Shown: positions 1-9,252 of the stretch, piece after piece
Layout: each line of letters opens with the position of its first letter
How positions within the stretch are numbered: the first letter of the stretch is position 1
Assembly (NCBI RefSeq): GCF_003957295.1
Contig: NZ_RQPJ01000002.1
Location: forward strand, 186,001 to 250,000
Length of the DNA: 64,000 nt
Reading direction: 5' to 3'
Source: Arenibacter aquaticus
Lineage (GTDB): Bacteria > Bacteroidota > Bacteroidia > Flavobacteriales > Flavobacteriaceae
The notes under the pieces: model-generated
The model's database searches: none
What the model was told of the DNA's origin: nothing
What the model saw: the letters and a program-made list of their open reading frames with translations, nothing else
Made by a program: the position numbers and the translations under genes

Positions 1-269
1 TTTTTAAGGTCTATATCTGGAGCAATCTTAATGAGATCATGTCTATATACAAACTTATAATCCGTTTGTTTATTGATTAGCCGAAAGACCTGTTTAACGT
101 TCAAGGTGACATCTGAATCGACAATAATCTCTGCATTTTGGCCTACCCCACTGATGGGGGTGAGTGCAAATGAAATCGAGCAAAAGAGAAAAATAATGGA
201 TTTCATAAAAAAGCGTAAAAGGACTTTACCCAACGGGCAAGGTGGTCGGTTGGTTAATTTAATTTTCAT
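1..269 (-). CDS. SusC/FecA-like TonB-dependent receptor with STN domain (N-terminal part)
   Basis: The gene runs off the left edge. The minus-strand frame opens with an ATG at 269 and stays open to base 1. It gives a basic N-terminus, a hydrophobic signal segment (SIIFLFCSISFAL) and a Gly-Gln cleavage region, followed by VTLNVKQVFRLINKQTDYKF. That last stretch is typical of the STN (secretin/TonB short N-terminal) domain. A second in-frame ATG at 206 would give a shorter signal peptide; the long form is common in STN-bearing SusC proteins. STN receptors signal across the periplasm to a FecR-type anti-sigma factor, and the gene lies just downstream of one, in the same orientation and 89 bases away. 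Only about 89 residues are visible, so the ligand is unknown. It is probably an outer-membrane glycan importer. Confidence 0.8.
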   Translation of the reverse strand, partial: MKIKLTNRPPCPLGKVLLRFFMKSIIFLFCSISFALTPISGVGQNAEIIVDSDVTLNVKQVFRLINKQTDYKFVYRHDLIKIAPDIDLK

Positions 270-358
270 AAATTTGTAATGGTTTAGTTAAACATTGTTT
301 TAATTGATCTACTGGGAAAAAGGCTATTGCTGTGGAAGGTGCTGGCCTTTTCCTTTTC

Positions 359-1522
359 TTATTTAATACTAATTGTTTTATTGTTTATTTCAAATTTTAT
401 CTGACCCTCGCTGGTGGCCTCAATAAGCTTGAGTATATCCTCTACGGTTTCGGTTCTTTCCAATATTCCAGTAAAGACAAAACTCTTGTGCTTGGCATTT
501 TCATAAACAACTTCGGTATCATACCATCTGGACAAATCCGTCATTATTTCTCCTAAAGGTTTTTCATTAAAACTAAACAATCCGTTTACCCATGCAATTT
601 CTTGGGAAACATCAATTTCTTGAATATCCATGTTATCACTACCACGACTAATCCTGGCCTGTTGATTTGGCCGCAAGGTTTTACTTTGCTCTCCCTTTTT
701 TATATTAATTTTCCCTTCTACCAAGGTGGTGGAAATTAGCTCCTCATTATTATAGGCCCTCACATTAAATTCGGTACCCAATACATTTATTTCCTGGGAT
801 TTGGTCAACACATGAAAGGCAGCTCCCTTGTGCTCCTCACTGGGTGAAACCTTAAAATAAGCTTCCCCGTAGATTAGTTCCACGTTACGCGTAAGACCGT
901 CCTTAAATGCTACCGGATATTTTAATTTGGATTCTGAATTTAACCAAACCTCGGTCCCATCCGATAATTTAACGAAAAACTGCCCTCCCCTAGGAATAGT
1001 GAGGTAATTGTACATCTGCTCTTTTACATCGGTTTCATTTTGTTCTTTATCAACATATATTAATTCTTCACCATTACTGCTAGCCTTAGCAGTTTGAATT
1101 TTTTTCCCTTTTTCCAAAGCTACCTCATTACCATTTTCAAGGGTCAGAATGGCCTTATCAGTACCCGCTACAATTAAATTAGATTGTTTTTCAGGTTCAG
1201 ACACTTTCACTGGCCTATTATCATACAAAAGGTAAAAAGCCATGCCAAGCAACAGCATAATGGAAGCCGCTACCGCTATTTTCTTAGATAGGTACACCCT
1301 TCTTGTCTGTTCGCCCTTTTTCAACCTAGTTTTAATAGTCTCCTTGGCCTTATTAACATCATATTCTGTCATGGAAAGTGTACTTAGGTATTGTGTTTTA
1401 ACAAAATTATTAAAGACTTGAATTCTTTGTTCATTCTTAATAAAAGTTTCCAATTTTTCCAACTCGGAATAATTTGATTCTTGATTTAAAAACTTAACGA
1501 TTATTTTTTCTATTTCGGCCAT
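359..1522 (-). CDS. FecR-family anti-sigma factor
   Basis: This 387-residue protein has the usual layout of Bacteroidetes FecR-like anti-sigma factors. A cytoplasmic N-terminal region of about 80 residues would bind the sigma factor. One membrane segment follows at about 84-101 (VAASIMLLLGMAFYLLY). A periplasmic FecR domain spans about 175-275 (for example LTIPRGGQFFVKLSDGTEVW). A C-terminal DUF4974 domain covers about 315-387 and would contact the STN domain of the receptor. It lies between the divergent ECF sigma gene and the STN-type receptor, which are its expected partners. Inference: it holds the sigma factor at the membrane until the receptor binds its glycan, then releases it. Confidence 0.93.
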   Translation of the reverse strand: MAEIEKIIVKFLNQESNYSELEKLETFIKNEQRIQVFNNFVKTQYLSTLSMTEYDVNKAKETIKTRLKKGEQTRRVYLSKKIAVAASIMLLLGMAFYLLYDNRPVKVSEPEKQSNLIVAGTDKAILTLENGNEVALEKGKKIQTAKASSNGEELIYVDKEQNETDVKEQMYNYLTIPRGGQFFVKLSDGTEVWLNSESKLKYPVAFKDGLTRNVELIYGEAYFKVSPSEEHKGAAFHVLTKSQEINVLGTEFNVRAYNNEELISTTLVEGKINIKKGEQSKTLRPNQQARISRGSDNMDIQEIDVSQEIAWVNGLFSFNEKPLGEIMTDLSRWYDTEVVYENAKHKSFVFTGILERTETVEDILKLIEATSEGQIKFEINNKTISIK

Positions 1523-1642
1523 TTAATTTTTTACACTTATGTACCTAATACGTTCAAATTTTTAATACCCCTCTATTTTTTTATGATTATTTTGAATTTT
1601 TTACTAATATTATCTTCTAATAATGATAATAACGCATTTAAA

Positions 1643-2242
1643 ATGAACAGCAAAAGAAGCTTATTCCTGGCCAAAAGGTTAATTTTAGGTGATGAAAAAG
1701 CCTATGACCTGCTAATGGATTCTTATTACCAGAATTTGTGTACCTATGCCCAATCCTTGTGCCACGACCATAGTATGGCCGAAGATATTGTTCAAAATGT
1801 ATTCGTCACTATTTGGACCAATAGAAAAAATATAAATCCTAAATTATCCGTAAAAAGTTATTTATACAAATCGGTCTATAACGAGTTTATTAACCAATAT
1901 CGTAAAAATAAACCTGTAATATACTTGGAGAAAAAATATTTTGAAGCCATAGATCTGGTGGCAGATATAGAACCTGAAGAATTGGATGGTCTAATTAACT
2001 TAATGAATGCCGAAATTGAAAATTTACCTTCCAAATGCAGGGAGATATTTTTAATGAATAAAAAAGAAGGGCTTACCCATACCGAAATCTCCGAATACTT
2101 GAATATTTCCATAAAAACCGTGGAGGGCCATATTACACGAGCCTTCAAGATCCTTACCGAAAAGCTCGGTTCCAAGGTGGAAGCCGTACTTTTTATTCTT
2201 TTTAGTTTCAAGAAAGAAAAACAACGGCCTTATTTAGGCTGA
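1643..2242 (+). CDS. ECF sigma-70 factor, Bacteroidetes expansion type
   Basis: The protein has 199 residues when started at the ATG at 1643. The open frame reaches back to 1583, but the added leader is low-complexity and the family normally begins near MNSKRSL. Sigma region 2 is visible (QSLCHDHSMAEDIVQNVFV and the following IW). Region 4 has a helix-turn-helix (GLTHTEISEYLNISIKTVEG). It would direct RNA polymerase to the promoter of the adjacent receptor operon. It is transcribed away from its FecR-like anti-sigma gene, which is less usual than a co-directional operon. Its 3' end overlaps the end of the convergent sulfatase gene by 13 bases. Confidence 0.92.
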   Translation: MNSKRSLFLAKRLILGDEKAYDLLMDSYYQNLCTYAQSLCHDHSMAEDIVQNVFVTIWTNRKNINPKLSVKSYLYKSVYNEFINQYRKNKPVIYLEKKYFEAIDLVADIEPEELDGLINLMNAEIENLPSKCREIFLMNKKEGLTHTEISEYLNISIKTVEGHITRAFKILTEKLGSKVEAVLFILFSFKKEKQRPYLG

Positions 2243-4344
2243 AAAAATGCCTCCGCAGGAATAGTCCCTTTCTCTATACCAGGACCGTGCCATTCCAATT
2301 TTAGGGATGGTTTTCCTTTTGGTCCTGGGGTATAATATAATCGATATGGATGCAGGCCAGCCTTAAGTTTAATATCTCCGCTTTTGGGTGCGTTTCTAAA
2401 GTATTCATAGTCGGCATCAACAACTGCAACATCATGGATCCTAAGAAATGCTGCCGAATTGGCCGAGACGTAAAAGGTATAGTCCCCATCAACTGGAACA
2501 CTTATGTAGCCCTCCAGAAGCATAGCCCCCGATTTGAGACTGTGCTGTATCACCGCGCTCAACTCCTTTTCCTCTCCAGAATTGGATTCCTTGAGGTTGC
2601 TTACTTGTGGCACCCATGAAAAATTGCCTTGATATGTCCTCCATTTTATACCCCTTTCCATTTCCCGCTCAGTAACTGCAGGAATAAGGGCGTCATCGTA
2701 GGGTCGTAAAGCCGTATTGTTTGGCGTACGCGAACGTAGAACCTTATCCTTCATCTGCTGCTGTAAGGGAGCCAATTTTGGGTCCTTGGCCAGATTCTGC
2801 GTCTGTTGGGGATCTTTTACCACATCATAAATTTCAAAATCATCGTCCTGGGACCTAATATCGTAACGCAAGCCAACATAATCTTCTAAACGTACCATCT
2901 GCATTTGGTTGCGACGGCGCCCTTGGTGCCCCGGAATAAAATCAGCGTATTCCGGTGTTTTGCCTGGCTGATAGTATTCAATATAGATATTACTATTGGG
3001 CTGTTTGCCTTTTCCCAGTAAGGAAGGCAATAGGGATACCCCGTCCGATACTGCCGGTGCGGGAAGTCCGGCCATCTGAGCAAAGGTCGGCATCCAGTCA
3101 TAGGAAATACTAGGGGTTTCAATCTGGCTCCCTGCCGGGATTTTCCCTGGCCATATTGCCAATGTTGGCATACGCACTCCACCTTCCAAACAATCGCGCT
3201 TTATGCCATCAAAAGGCCCAAAACTCTTAAAAAAGCTAGGTGATATAGGTTCATTGGTTATATACGATTCCTTGGACGGACCGTTGTCCGAAGTAAATAC
3301 CACCATGGTATTTTCATCAATTTCCAAATCTTTGAGCAGTTGCAGTATATCGCCCACGGCATCGTCTATCCGCCTGGTATCAGTTGCATAACGTTTGTAG
3401 ACCTCAGGCCATGCCAATTGGGCAGTTGCTAGATCCCCATCATGGTTATAAGTTGCATTGGCATAATCTGGATGCATCCAAGAATCCACCTTTCCAGAAG
3501 CGGTATTGATCATATGCCCTGGCTCTCCCAACCATTGTAGTCCGCCATGCAATCCACCTCCCTCAGGGTAGGCCTGGGTAGGCAATTCTAGAACGGCATG
3601 GGGGGTATCATAGGCCAGATACATAAAAAAGGGCTTATCGCCATCGTCTCCTTTCTTAAAATCGACAATCCATTTCTTCGCAGCCGCCGTAAACAAGTCG
3701 GTAGTATAACATTTATCAAGGTCTTCGGCAATATTGGTCCTGTTTTCATACACTTCTTTCTTACCTCTATAAACCCCTTCTTTAGGATAGTGCTCATGAC
3801 CATCACCATGACGTATATAACCCAAATAGTAATCAAAACCTCGATTAAGTGGGTGGGCAGTCCAATTGGGTGCCTTACCTCCTTTTCCCTGTAAGCCCCA
3901 TTTTCCAATGGCCGCTGTGGTATAGCCTGCAGTTTGCAATACAGACCCTAAGGTGTGGTTATTATCCAAGGCCTTGTCGAACTGATTGTCCCTGATATTG
4001 GCATGACCCTGACTACGCCCCAACAACAGTGAGGCCCGGGATGGGGCACAGACTGGTGCGGCAGAATAATGCTGTGACATCAGGGCACCTTCCGCTGCCA
4101 TTTGATCCAGATTGGGAGTATACGCTCGCGGGTGGACAGAACCTTTTTCCATAGCCCTCATATTTTGAAACAATACACCAAGGTCCCCATACCCCAGATC
4201 ATCTGTAAGGATAAAAATGATATTGGGCTTTTTGTTAACATCATCACCCATCGGTTTATTATTAGTTTGGGCAATTAATGAATTAAAGGCACCTACCAAT
4301 ATAAGGGCAAGCATACTTTTTGTGATCATTATTTTATAAATCAT
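2230..4344 (-). CDS. S1-family sulfatase with C-terminal PA14-like domain
   Basis: This 704-residue exported sulfatase has a signal peptide at about 1-26 (LALILVGAFNSLIAQ). Metal-binding Asp residues lie in ILTDDLGYGDLG (48-49). The catalytic Cys99 in VCAPSRASLLLG is the formylglycine precursor of the S1 C-x-P-S-R signature. FTSDNGPSKE supplies further metal ligands. After the sulfatase core, at about residue 570, an extra beta-sandwich-like tail carries GYISVPVDGDYTFYVSANSA, which resembles a PA14 or PA14-like glycan-binding module. S1 members are normally 450-550 residues, so this is a true extension. It is the last gene of a minus-strand run with GH30 and another sulfatase. It probably removes sulfate esters from a glycan in the periplasm; the position attacked is unknown. 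Confidence 0.92.
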   Translation of the reverse strand: MIYKIMITKSMLALILVGAFNSLIAQTNNKPMGDDVNKKPNIIFILTDDLGYGDLGVLFQNMRAMEKGSVHPRAYTPNLDQMAAEGALMSQHYSAAPVCAPSRASLLLGRSQGHANIRDNQFDKALDNNHTLGSVLQTAGYTTAAIGKWGLQGKGGKAPNWTAHPLNRGFDYYLGYIRHGDGHEHYPKEGVYRGKKEVYENRTNIAEDLDKCYTTDLFTAAAKKWIVDFKKGDDGDKPFFMYLAYDTPHAVLELPTQAYPEGGGLHGGLQWLGEPGHMINTASGKVDSWMHPDYANATYNHDGDLATAQLAWPEVYKRYATDTRRIDDAVGDILQLLKDLEIDENTMVVFTSDNGPSKESYITNEPISPSFFKSFGPFDGIKRDCLEGGVRMPTLAIWPGKIPAGSQIETPSISYDWMPTFAQMAGLPAPAVSDGVSLLPSLLGKGKQPNSNIYIEYYQPGKTPEYADFIPGHQGRRRNQMQMVRLEDYVGLRYDIRSQDDDFEIYDVVKDPQQTQNLAKDPKLAPLQQQMKDKVLRSRTPNNTALRPYDDALIPAVTEREMERGIKWRTYQGNFSWVPQVSNLKESNSGEEKELSAVIQHSLKSGAMLLEGYISVPVDGDYTFYVSANSAAFLRIHDVAVVDADYEYFRNAPKSGDIKLKAGLHPYRLYYTPGPKGKPSLKLEWHGPGIEKGTIPAEAFFQPK

Positions 4345-4392
4345 AAAGTGTTATTTTCTTATCTGATTAAAAATGGGTAGGTCAAATTAAGA

Positions 4393-5988
4393 TTAATCCT
4401 TTGAATGGAAAACAAATGTAGTTACCGATTTACCCAAGACCTGTATCTTACCATTAGGTATTTGACCGTCGGACATTTTATGAAGATTATGGGATTCATT
4501 GGTAACATAAGTCCGGACTTCATTAATAAATGGCTTATCTATATTTAATTTTAAATCCTTAGCCTTTTCCCCTTGGTTTACTGCAACCAACACCAAACTT
4601 TTGTCCGTATTTATATAGGCCGATAACAATACTCCATCTTTCAGGTTTTCCACCGTATTAAAATTGTCATAGGTGACCAAGACCCTTTTGGCTCCTGGCC
4701 TTATAAACCTGGAATAATTTCCCAATGCCCAAAGTAATTTGGTGCCATAGAAGTTTCCGTCCTCACTATCCTTATCCACATAAATTAGTCCGTCTTTAAA
4801 ATCGTACGGGCTCATTGCCAACCACCAATGCCAAGCACTGGCATTGGCAATAGTAAGGTCGGCATGAATGAGACGGGCCACGTAAAGTGCCGTGGACATA
4901 CCTAGATCCCTACCTTTTCCCCTGATCTCCTCATTGTTCTCCAAAATACAGTATTCGCTCATCCAATATTCCAAGGAAGGATATTCAGCTAGTTTTTGTG
5001 CAATCCGCTGCCTTTTATTTTTGAGTTTTGAAATATCCCAGGTAGTAAAGTAACTGTGTGCTGCTATTTTTGGGGCCAAGGATTTTAAATCCCCTAAATA
5101 ATTAGGGCTTTCAGGACTAAAGAATGTAGTAATCTGGTTGCTCCTATTCCGATACTTTTCTTTTTCCCCAGTTATATAGTCTATTTGGCCCGCTTCAGTT
5201 ATTTCTATTTTTGAATCTATTTTTTGCTTAAGAAACACAGAATCGATCACCCTAGTAGCATTGGCCAATTCATCATTGTTCCAGGGAGACCCCTCCTGTC
5301 CGCCTTTCCATTCCCACTGGGGTTCGTTAAACGGACTTATATACTTAAATTGGATTGCTAAACTGTCTTTAAAATGTTTTAGCACCGTAGCTAGAAATTT
5401 GGCATAATCCACATAGTTGTCCTTGGATAAATTTGCGGCCAAGCCATCAGTAGAATGTGCCTTATGGTTTGTTGTCAACTGTATGGGCGGACTATTGACA
5501 AATGCAATGAATTGATTCACCCCTTGTTTCTTTGCCGCTTGTAGGAACCATTGTTGCCCAGCCTGCTTTTGCCAATCATAACTTCCGTCATTCTGTAAAA
5601 AGCCTTCGGCCCGCCTCCACGGATCTTTTATACCACTTTCTTCTCCTTGAGACGTACTCCCTGCCCCTATATTAAAACGCCAAGCCGACAATCCAATTCC
5701 CTTGGGAGAACCGTTGGCATCGCGTTCCATACTAAATAACCACCTGGCCATTTGGCTCTTTTTTTCATTGGACCATAAGCCCGTATATTCGGCCGCCCAT
5801 GCATCCGAGGCTGCAAAATTATGAATGGTCTGAAACTCCTTATCCGTAAAAATATCGACCTCTACCAGCCCCTTTTCCTGCGAAAGCGCAAAGCAAGAAG
5901 TTAGTAAAGTACAGGCCAACATGAAACCGAAATGCAAATTCCTATTTTTTGGAAGTATCGTAAGCTTTAAAAATTTACCTATTTTCAT
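4393..5988 (-). CDS. GH30-family glycoside hydrolase
   Basis: This 531-residue exported enzyme is probably a lipoprotein, with a hydrophobic segment ending in LLTSC around residue 32. The (beta/alpha)8 fold of clan GH-A is supported by two motifs: ISPFNEPQWEW, with acid/base Glu222 in the Asn-Glu-Pro triplet, and YWMSEYCILE, with nucleophile Glu345. A short C-terminal beta domain follows. The early stretch with HNFAASDAWAAEYTG is typical of Bacteroidetes GH30 proteins. Family activities include beta-1,6-galactanase, glucosylceramidase, xylanase and fucosidase-like activity. The sulfatase and SusCD context makes a galactan- or fucose-containing sulfated glycan plausible, but this is inference. 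It lies 17 bases downstream of the sulfatase at 6006-7403 and 48 bases upstream of the PA14 sulfatase, probably in one operon. Confidence 0.85.
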   Translation of the reverse strand: MKIGKFLKLTILPKNRNLHFGFMLACTLLTSCFALSQEKGLVEVDIFTDKEFQTIHNFAASDAWAAEYTGLWSNEKKSQMARWLFSMERDANGSPKGIGLSAWRFNIGAGSTSQGEESGIKDPWRRAEGFLQNDGSYDWQKQAGQQWFLQAAKKQGVNQFIAFVNSPPIQLTTNHKAHSTDGLAANLSKDNYVDYAKFLATVLKHFKDSLAIQFKYISPFNEPQWEWKGGQEGSPWNNDELANATRVIDSVFLKQKIDSKIEITEAGQIDYITGEKEKYRNRSNQITTFFSPESPNYLGDLKSLAPKIAAHSYFTTWDISKLKNKRQRIAQKLAEYPSLEYWMSEYCILENNEEIRGKGRDLGMSTALYVARLIHADLTIANASAWHWWLAMSPYDFKDGLIYVDKDSEDGNFYGTKLLWALGNYSRFIRPGAKRVLVTYDNFNTVENLKDGVLLSAYINTDKSLVLVAVNQGEKAKDLKLNIDKPFINEVRTYVTNESHNLHKMSDGQIPNGKIQVLGKSVTTFVFHSKD

Positions 5989-6005
5989 TATGCTTCTATC
6001 GCCAA

Positions 6006-7403
6006 TTATTTAAACTGAAATTCCTCTGAGTATGTTCTACTATTATTTAATTGCTTTATAAGCGCCTTGGCCTTTTTGGGCTGGTCATCTATAATATTCC
6101 TAGTTTCACTAGGTTCTTCCTCTATATTATACAGCTCATAGTTCCCCGCTTTATTAACATTATATCTAATTAATTTCCATTTCCCTGACCGCAGCGCCTG
6201 TCTACCTCCCCGTTCATGAAATTCCCAATACAAATAGTCATGTTTAGGTTGCTTCTTTTTACCCAGAAGCGTGGGTAAAAAAGATATCCCGTCCAAATCA
6301 CTATTCAGTTCAACACCTAATAAGTCGGCCATAGTAGGCAAAACATCCCAAAAAGCCGAAATATGGTCGGTTTTAGTATCTTTTTCAATTACACCAGGCC
6401 AACTGGCAATCATGGGTACTCTGATTCCCCCTTCGTACAAATCGCGTTTATAGCCCCTGTATATACCATTACTATCAAAATAGTCAGGGTCTGCACCCCC
6501 TTCTTTATGAGGGCCGTTATCTGATGTAAATATGATTATGGTATTATCTGTTAATCCCAGTTGCTCTACCTTTTGCATAATTTCTCCTACTTGATCGTCC
6601 AAAAGGTTTACCATGGCAACAAAGGCAGCATGCGGAAATTCTTGGGACCCATAAGGGCCTTTTCTGTATTTGGGCCCATCATCAACTCCCTTGTACGGAC
6701 TTTCCGGATCAAAGGCTCCTATATATTTTTCCATATATTCCCTAGGGGCAAACAGTTCGGCATGGGGCACGATAGACGGATAATAAAGAAAAAAGGGATT
6801 GTCTTTATTTTTATCTATAAACTGTAGCGCCTTCCTATGGATAAGGTCAGGGGCATATTCCCCGGTTCCTCTTCCCGTGTTTCCTTCTAAAATCACTTTC
6901 TGGTCATCCTCCCATAAAAAGTAAGGATAGTAATTATGGGCCAAAGATTGATTGTTATACCCATAAAAATGGTCAAAACCTTGCTTTAAAGGATCTCCTT
7001 CAGATCCAACCTTCCCCATTCCCCATTTTCCGAAGGCAGCTGTAGCATATCCATTTTCCTTTAACACCTCTGCCAAGGTAACACTCTGGGCAGGCAGTGG
7101 CACCTTCTTATTACCCCTTATTGGGGTATGCCCTGTGTGCTGTCCTGTCATCAATGCAGAACGGGAAGGGGCACAGACGGTAGACCCGGAATAATGTTGG
7201 GTAAATACCTTACCCTGTTTGGCCAATTTATCTATGTTTGGTGTTGAAAATTTCTTTTGGCCATAACAACTTAAATCACCGTAGCCCAAATCGTCGGCAA
7301 GGATATAGATAATATTGGGCTTTTGCTTGCCTACTGCCAGGCCATCCAAATCCTGTGCATGTCCCCCCGAGGTAAAAAGAAGAATAACCAACAGGAATCG
7401 CAT
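6006..7403 (-). CDS. S1-family arylsulfatase
   Basis: The protein has 465 residues from the ATG at 7403; the open frame extends to 7457 but the signal peptide begins at MRFLLVILLFTSGGHAQ. Metal-binding DD lies in YILADDLGYGDLS. The formylglycine Cys is about residue 77 in STVCAPSRSALMTG, and TSDNGPHKEGG completes the site. It is closely similar along its whole length to the sulfatase at 7697-9184, for example HYSGSTVCAPSRSAL and DLYEGGIRVP, so the two are local paralogues. The gene heads a run with GH30 and the PA14 sulfatase and lies beyond a terminator that ends the SusCD transcript. It is probably periplasmic. Substrate position is unknown. Confidence 0.93.
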   Translation of the reverse strand: MRFLLVILLFTSGGHAQDLDGLAVGKQKPNIIYILADDLGYGDLSCYGQKKFSTPNIDKLAKQGKVFTQHYSGSTVCAPSRSALMTGQHTGHTPIRGNKKVPLPAQSVTLAEVLKENGYATAAFGKWGMGKVGSEGDPLKQGFDHFYGYNNQSLAHNYYPYFLWEDDQKVILEGNTGRGTGEYAPDLIHRKALQFIDKNKDNPFFLYYPSIVPHAELFAPREYMEKYIGAFDPESPYKGVDDGPKYRKGPYGSQEFPHAAFVAMVNLLDDQVGEIMQKVEQLGLTDNTIIIFTSDNGPHKEGGADPDYFDSNGIYRGYKRDLYEGGIRVPMIASWPGVIEKDTKTDHISAFWDVLPTMADLLGVELNSDLDGISFLPTLLGKKKQPKHDYLYWEFHERGGRQALRSGKWKLIRYNVNKAGNYELYNIEEEPSETRNIIDDQPKKAKALIKQLNNSRTYSEEFQFK

Positions 7404-7622
7404 ATTTTTAACAAGGATTTTGCACAACCTAATACTGTTTTGGTTTGTTTTTATCATGTAACTTATCTTTTAAACAACTAATATATTCAATATTACCTCT
7501 TATTTTTTATAGATACCGTAAATTCTAAGTGAGCGTATTTTGTACTGGTAATCAATACTTCGGCCCCATTTTATATCCCCGTTTTTAAATACCTCTATCC
7601 AAATTGATAGTTCATATAAAAT

Positions 7623-7654
7623 AAAAGGGGCTACCAAAAAATGGCGCCCCTTTT
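7623..7654 (-). terminator. Rho-independent terminator after the SusCD-sulfatase operon
   Basis: Arms AAAAGGGGC (7623-7631) and GCCCCTTTT (7646-7654) form a 9-bp stem, with an inner CCA/TGG pairing in the loop. On the minus strand the stem is followed by a T-rich run. It lies 42 bases after the stop of the sulfatase at 7697-9184 and before the next sulfatase, so it probably ends the SusC-SusD-sulfatase transcript. Confidence 0.7.
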
Positions 7655-7696
7655 AGCAACTAAAAAAACTAACTTACTAACACTATATCCAACTTA

Positions 7697-9184
7697 CTAT
7701 TTTACGTTTAGGTAGGTACCCTGATCAAAAGTAAATACCTCTGAGGGGGTCCTAGCTTCTTCAAGTATATTTTTCATCTCCTCTACTACTTTGGGGTAAT
7801 CTTTGGCAAGGTTGTTCTCTTCTCCTAGATCGGTATCCAGATCATAGAGTTCTATTGGTGAATCTGAAGAACCAAATACATTGTATTTTACTGCCTTCCA
7901 ATTCCCTTTTCGGATGGCCTGTCTACCCCCTTTCTCATGAAACTCCCAATACAAATATTCATGTTCTTCTTGATCTTTTTCCTTGCCCAAGAGGGTAGGC
8001 AAAAAGGAAACACCATCCAAAGACTGGGGCACTTCCAAATTGGCAATATTGGAAATAGTTGGAAAAACATCCCAAAATGCCGAAACATGATCTGTTCTGG
8101 TATTTGGCTTTATTTGTCCTGGCCATTTCACAATTAAAGGAACGCGTATACCTCCTTCATAAAGGTCGCGTTTGGTGCCTTTGAAAGGACCATTGCTGTT
8201 AAAATACTCCGGATCGGCTCCACCTTCCATATGTGGGCCATTGTCCGAGGTAAACATCACAATGGTGTTATCTGCTATTCCCAGTTTTTCCAATTTAGCC
8301 ATAATCTCACCCACTTGGTTGTCCAGGATGTGGATCATAGAAACAAAGGCGGCATGGGTTTCTTTCTGGGATTCATAGGGCCCTTTTCTATATTCCGGAC
8401 CGTCATCTACACCCTTATAAGCTTTTTCTGGAGGGAATTTGCCCCTGTATTTTTTTAATATTTCCTCCGGGGCTGCCAGTTCCGCATGTGGGATAATGGA
8501 AGCAACGTAAAGGAAAAATGGATTATCCTTGTTAAACTCTATAAAGTCCAAGGTCTTTTCATGAATTAGTTGGGGCGCATATACGCCTTTATTCTTTCCT
8601 GAATTTTCCTCCAACACCAAGGAGTCCTTATTGGCCCATAGGTGTCGCGGATAGTAATTATGCCCTAACCGTTGGCAATTGTATCCAAAAAAGGTATCAA
8701 AGCCTTGGTTAATTGGGTCTCCTTCGGAACCGGGGTAACCCAAACCCCATTTACCAAAAGCACCAGTAACATAACCCGCCTTTTTCATGGCCTCTGCCAT
8801 GGTAAAGGTATTGTCCGGAATAGGATACTGCCCTTCCGGTTGAATTTCTTTATTGCCACGGACAAAAGTATGTCCAGTGTGCATTCCGGTCAATAGTGCG
8901 GACCTGGACGGAGCACATACTGTACTGCCGGAATAATGTTGGGTAAAAAGCATGCCTTCCCTTGCCAACTTATCTATGTTGGGTGTGGTAAATTTTTGCT
9001 GACCATAGGCACTTAGGTCACCATAGCCCAAATCATCGGCTAGAATATAAATGATATTAGGTTTATCTACCTTATTGAAGGTGGGTTCCTCCCCTGATGT
9101 AGTAGGAATTTCCCCCTTGTTTTTACAGGAGGACAATACACTGATCATGAATAAAAAGGAAACTAAATAAGAGAATTGTCTCAT
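7697..9184 (-). CDS. S1-family arylsulfatase, lipoprotein
   Basis: The protein has 495 residues from the ATG at 9184. A longer frame to 9232 exists, but the lipoprotein signal starts at MRQFSYLVSFLFMISVLSSC, with lipobox Cys at residue 20. The metal site is in ILADDLGYGDLS, the formylglycine Cys is about residue 90 in STVCAPSRSALLTG, and MFTSDNGPHMEGG supplies further ligands. It follows SusD by 68 bases in the SusC-SusD operon and is followed by a terminator, so it is probably co-induced with the importer. It is a paralogue of the neighbouring sulfatase at 6006-7403. The predicted lipid anchor suggests it acts at a membrane surface, possibly outside the cell, while its paralogue appears to be soluble periplasmic. 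Confidence 0.93.
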   Translation of the reverse strand: MRQFSYLVSFLFMISVLSSCKNKGEIPTTSGEEPTFNKVDKPNIIYILADDLGYGDLSAYGQQKFTTPNIDKLAREGMLFTQHYSGSTVCAPSRSALLTGMHTGHTFVRGNKEIQPEGQYPIPDNTFTMAEAMKKAGYVTGAFGKWGLGYPGSEGDPINQGFDTFFGYNCQRLGHNYYPRHLWANKDSLVLEENSGKNKGVYAPQLIHEKTLDFIEFNKDNPFFLYVASIIPHAELAAPEEILKKYRGKFPPEKAYKGVDDGPEYRKGPYESQKETHAAFVSMIHILDNQVGEIMAKLEKLGIADNTIVMFTSDNGPHMEGGADPEYFNSNGPFKGTKRDLYEGGIRVPLIVKWPGQIKPNTRTDHVSAFWDVFPTISNIANLEVPQSLDGVSFLPTLLGKEKDQEEHEYLYWEFHEKGGRQAIRKGNWKAVKYNVFGSSDSPIELYDLDTDLGEENNLAKDYPKVVEEMKNILEEARTPSEVFTFDQGTYLNVK

Positions 9185-9252
9185 AATTGGTAGGTATAAA
9201 AAATACCATGGGACAAGAAAATCATGTCCCATGGTGGTTACTTTATGTTGTA

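Noticed and set aside
73-279. 68-codon plus-strand open frame at the left edge
   Set aside because: It is antisense to the STN receptor start, which has clear signal peptide and STN motifs.
1583-1642. Earlier start for the ECF sigma factor
   Set aside because: The added 20 residues are low-complexity and not part of the family; the ATG at 1643 matches the usual N-terminus.
3588-3908. Open frames on both strands within the first sulfatase
   Set aside because: They are shadows of the sulfatase, which has the full set of S1 motifs.
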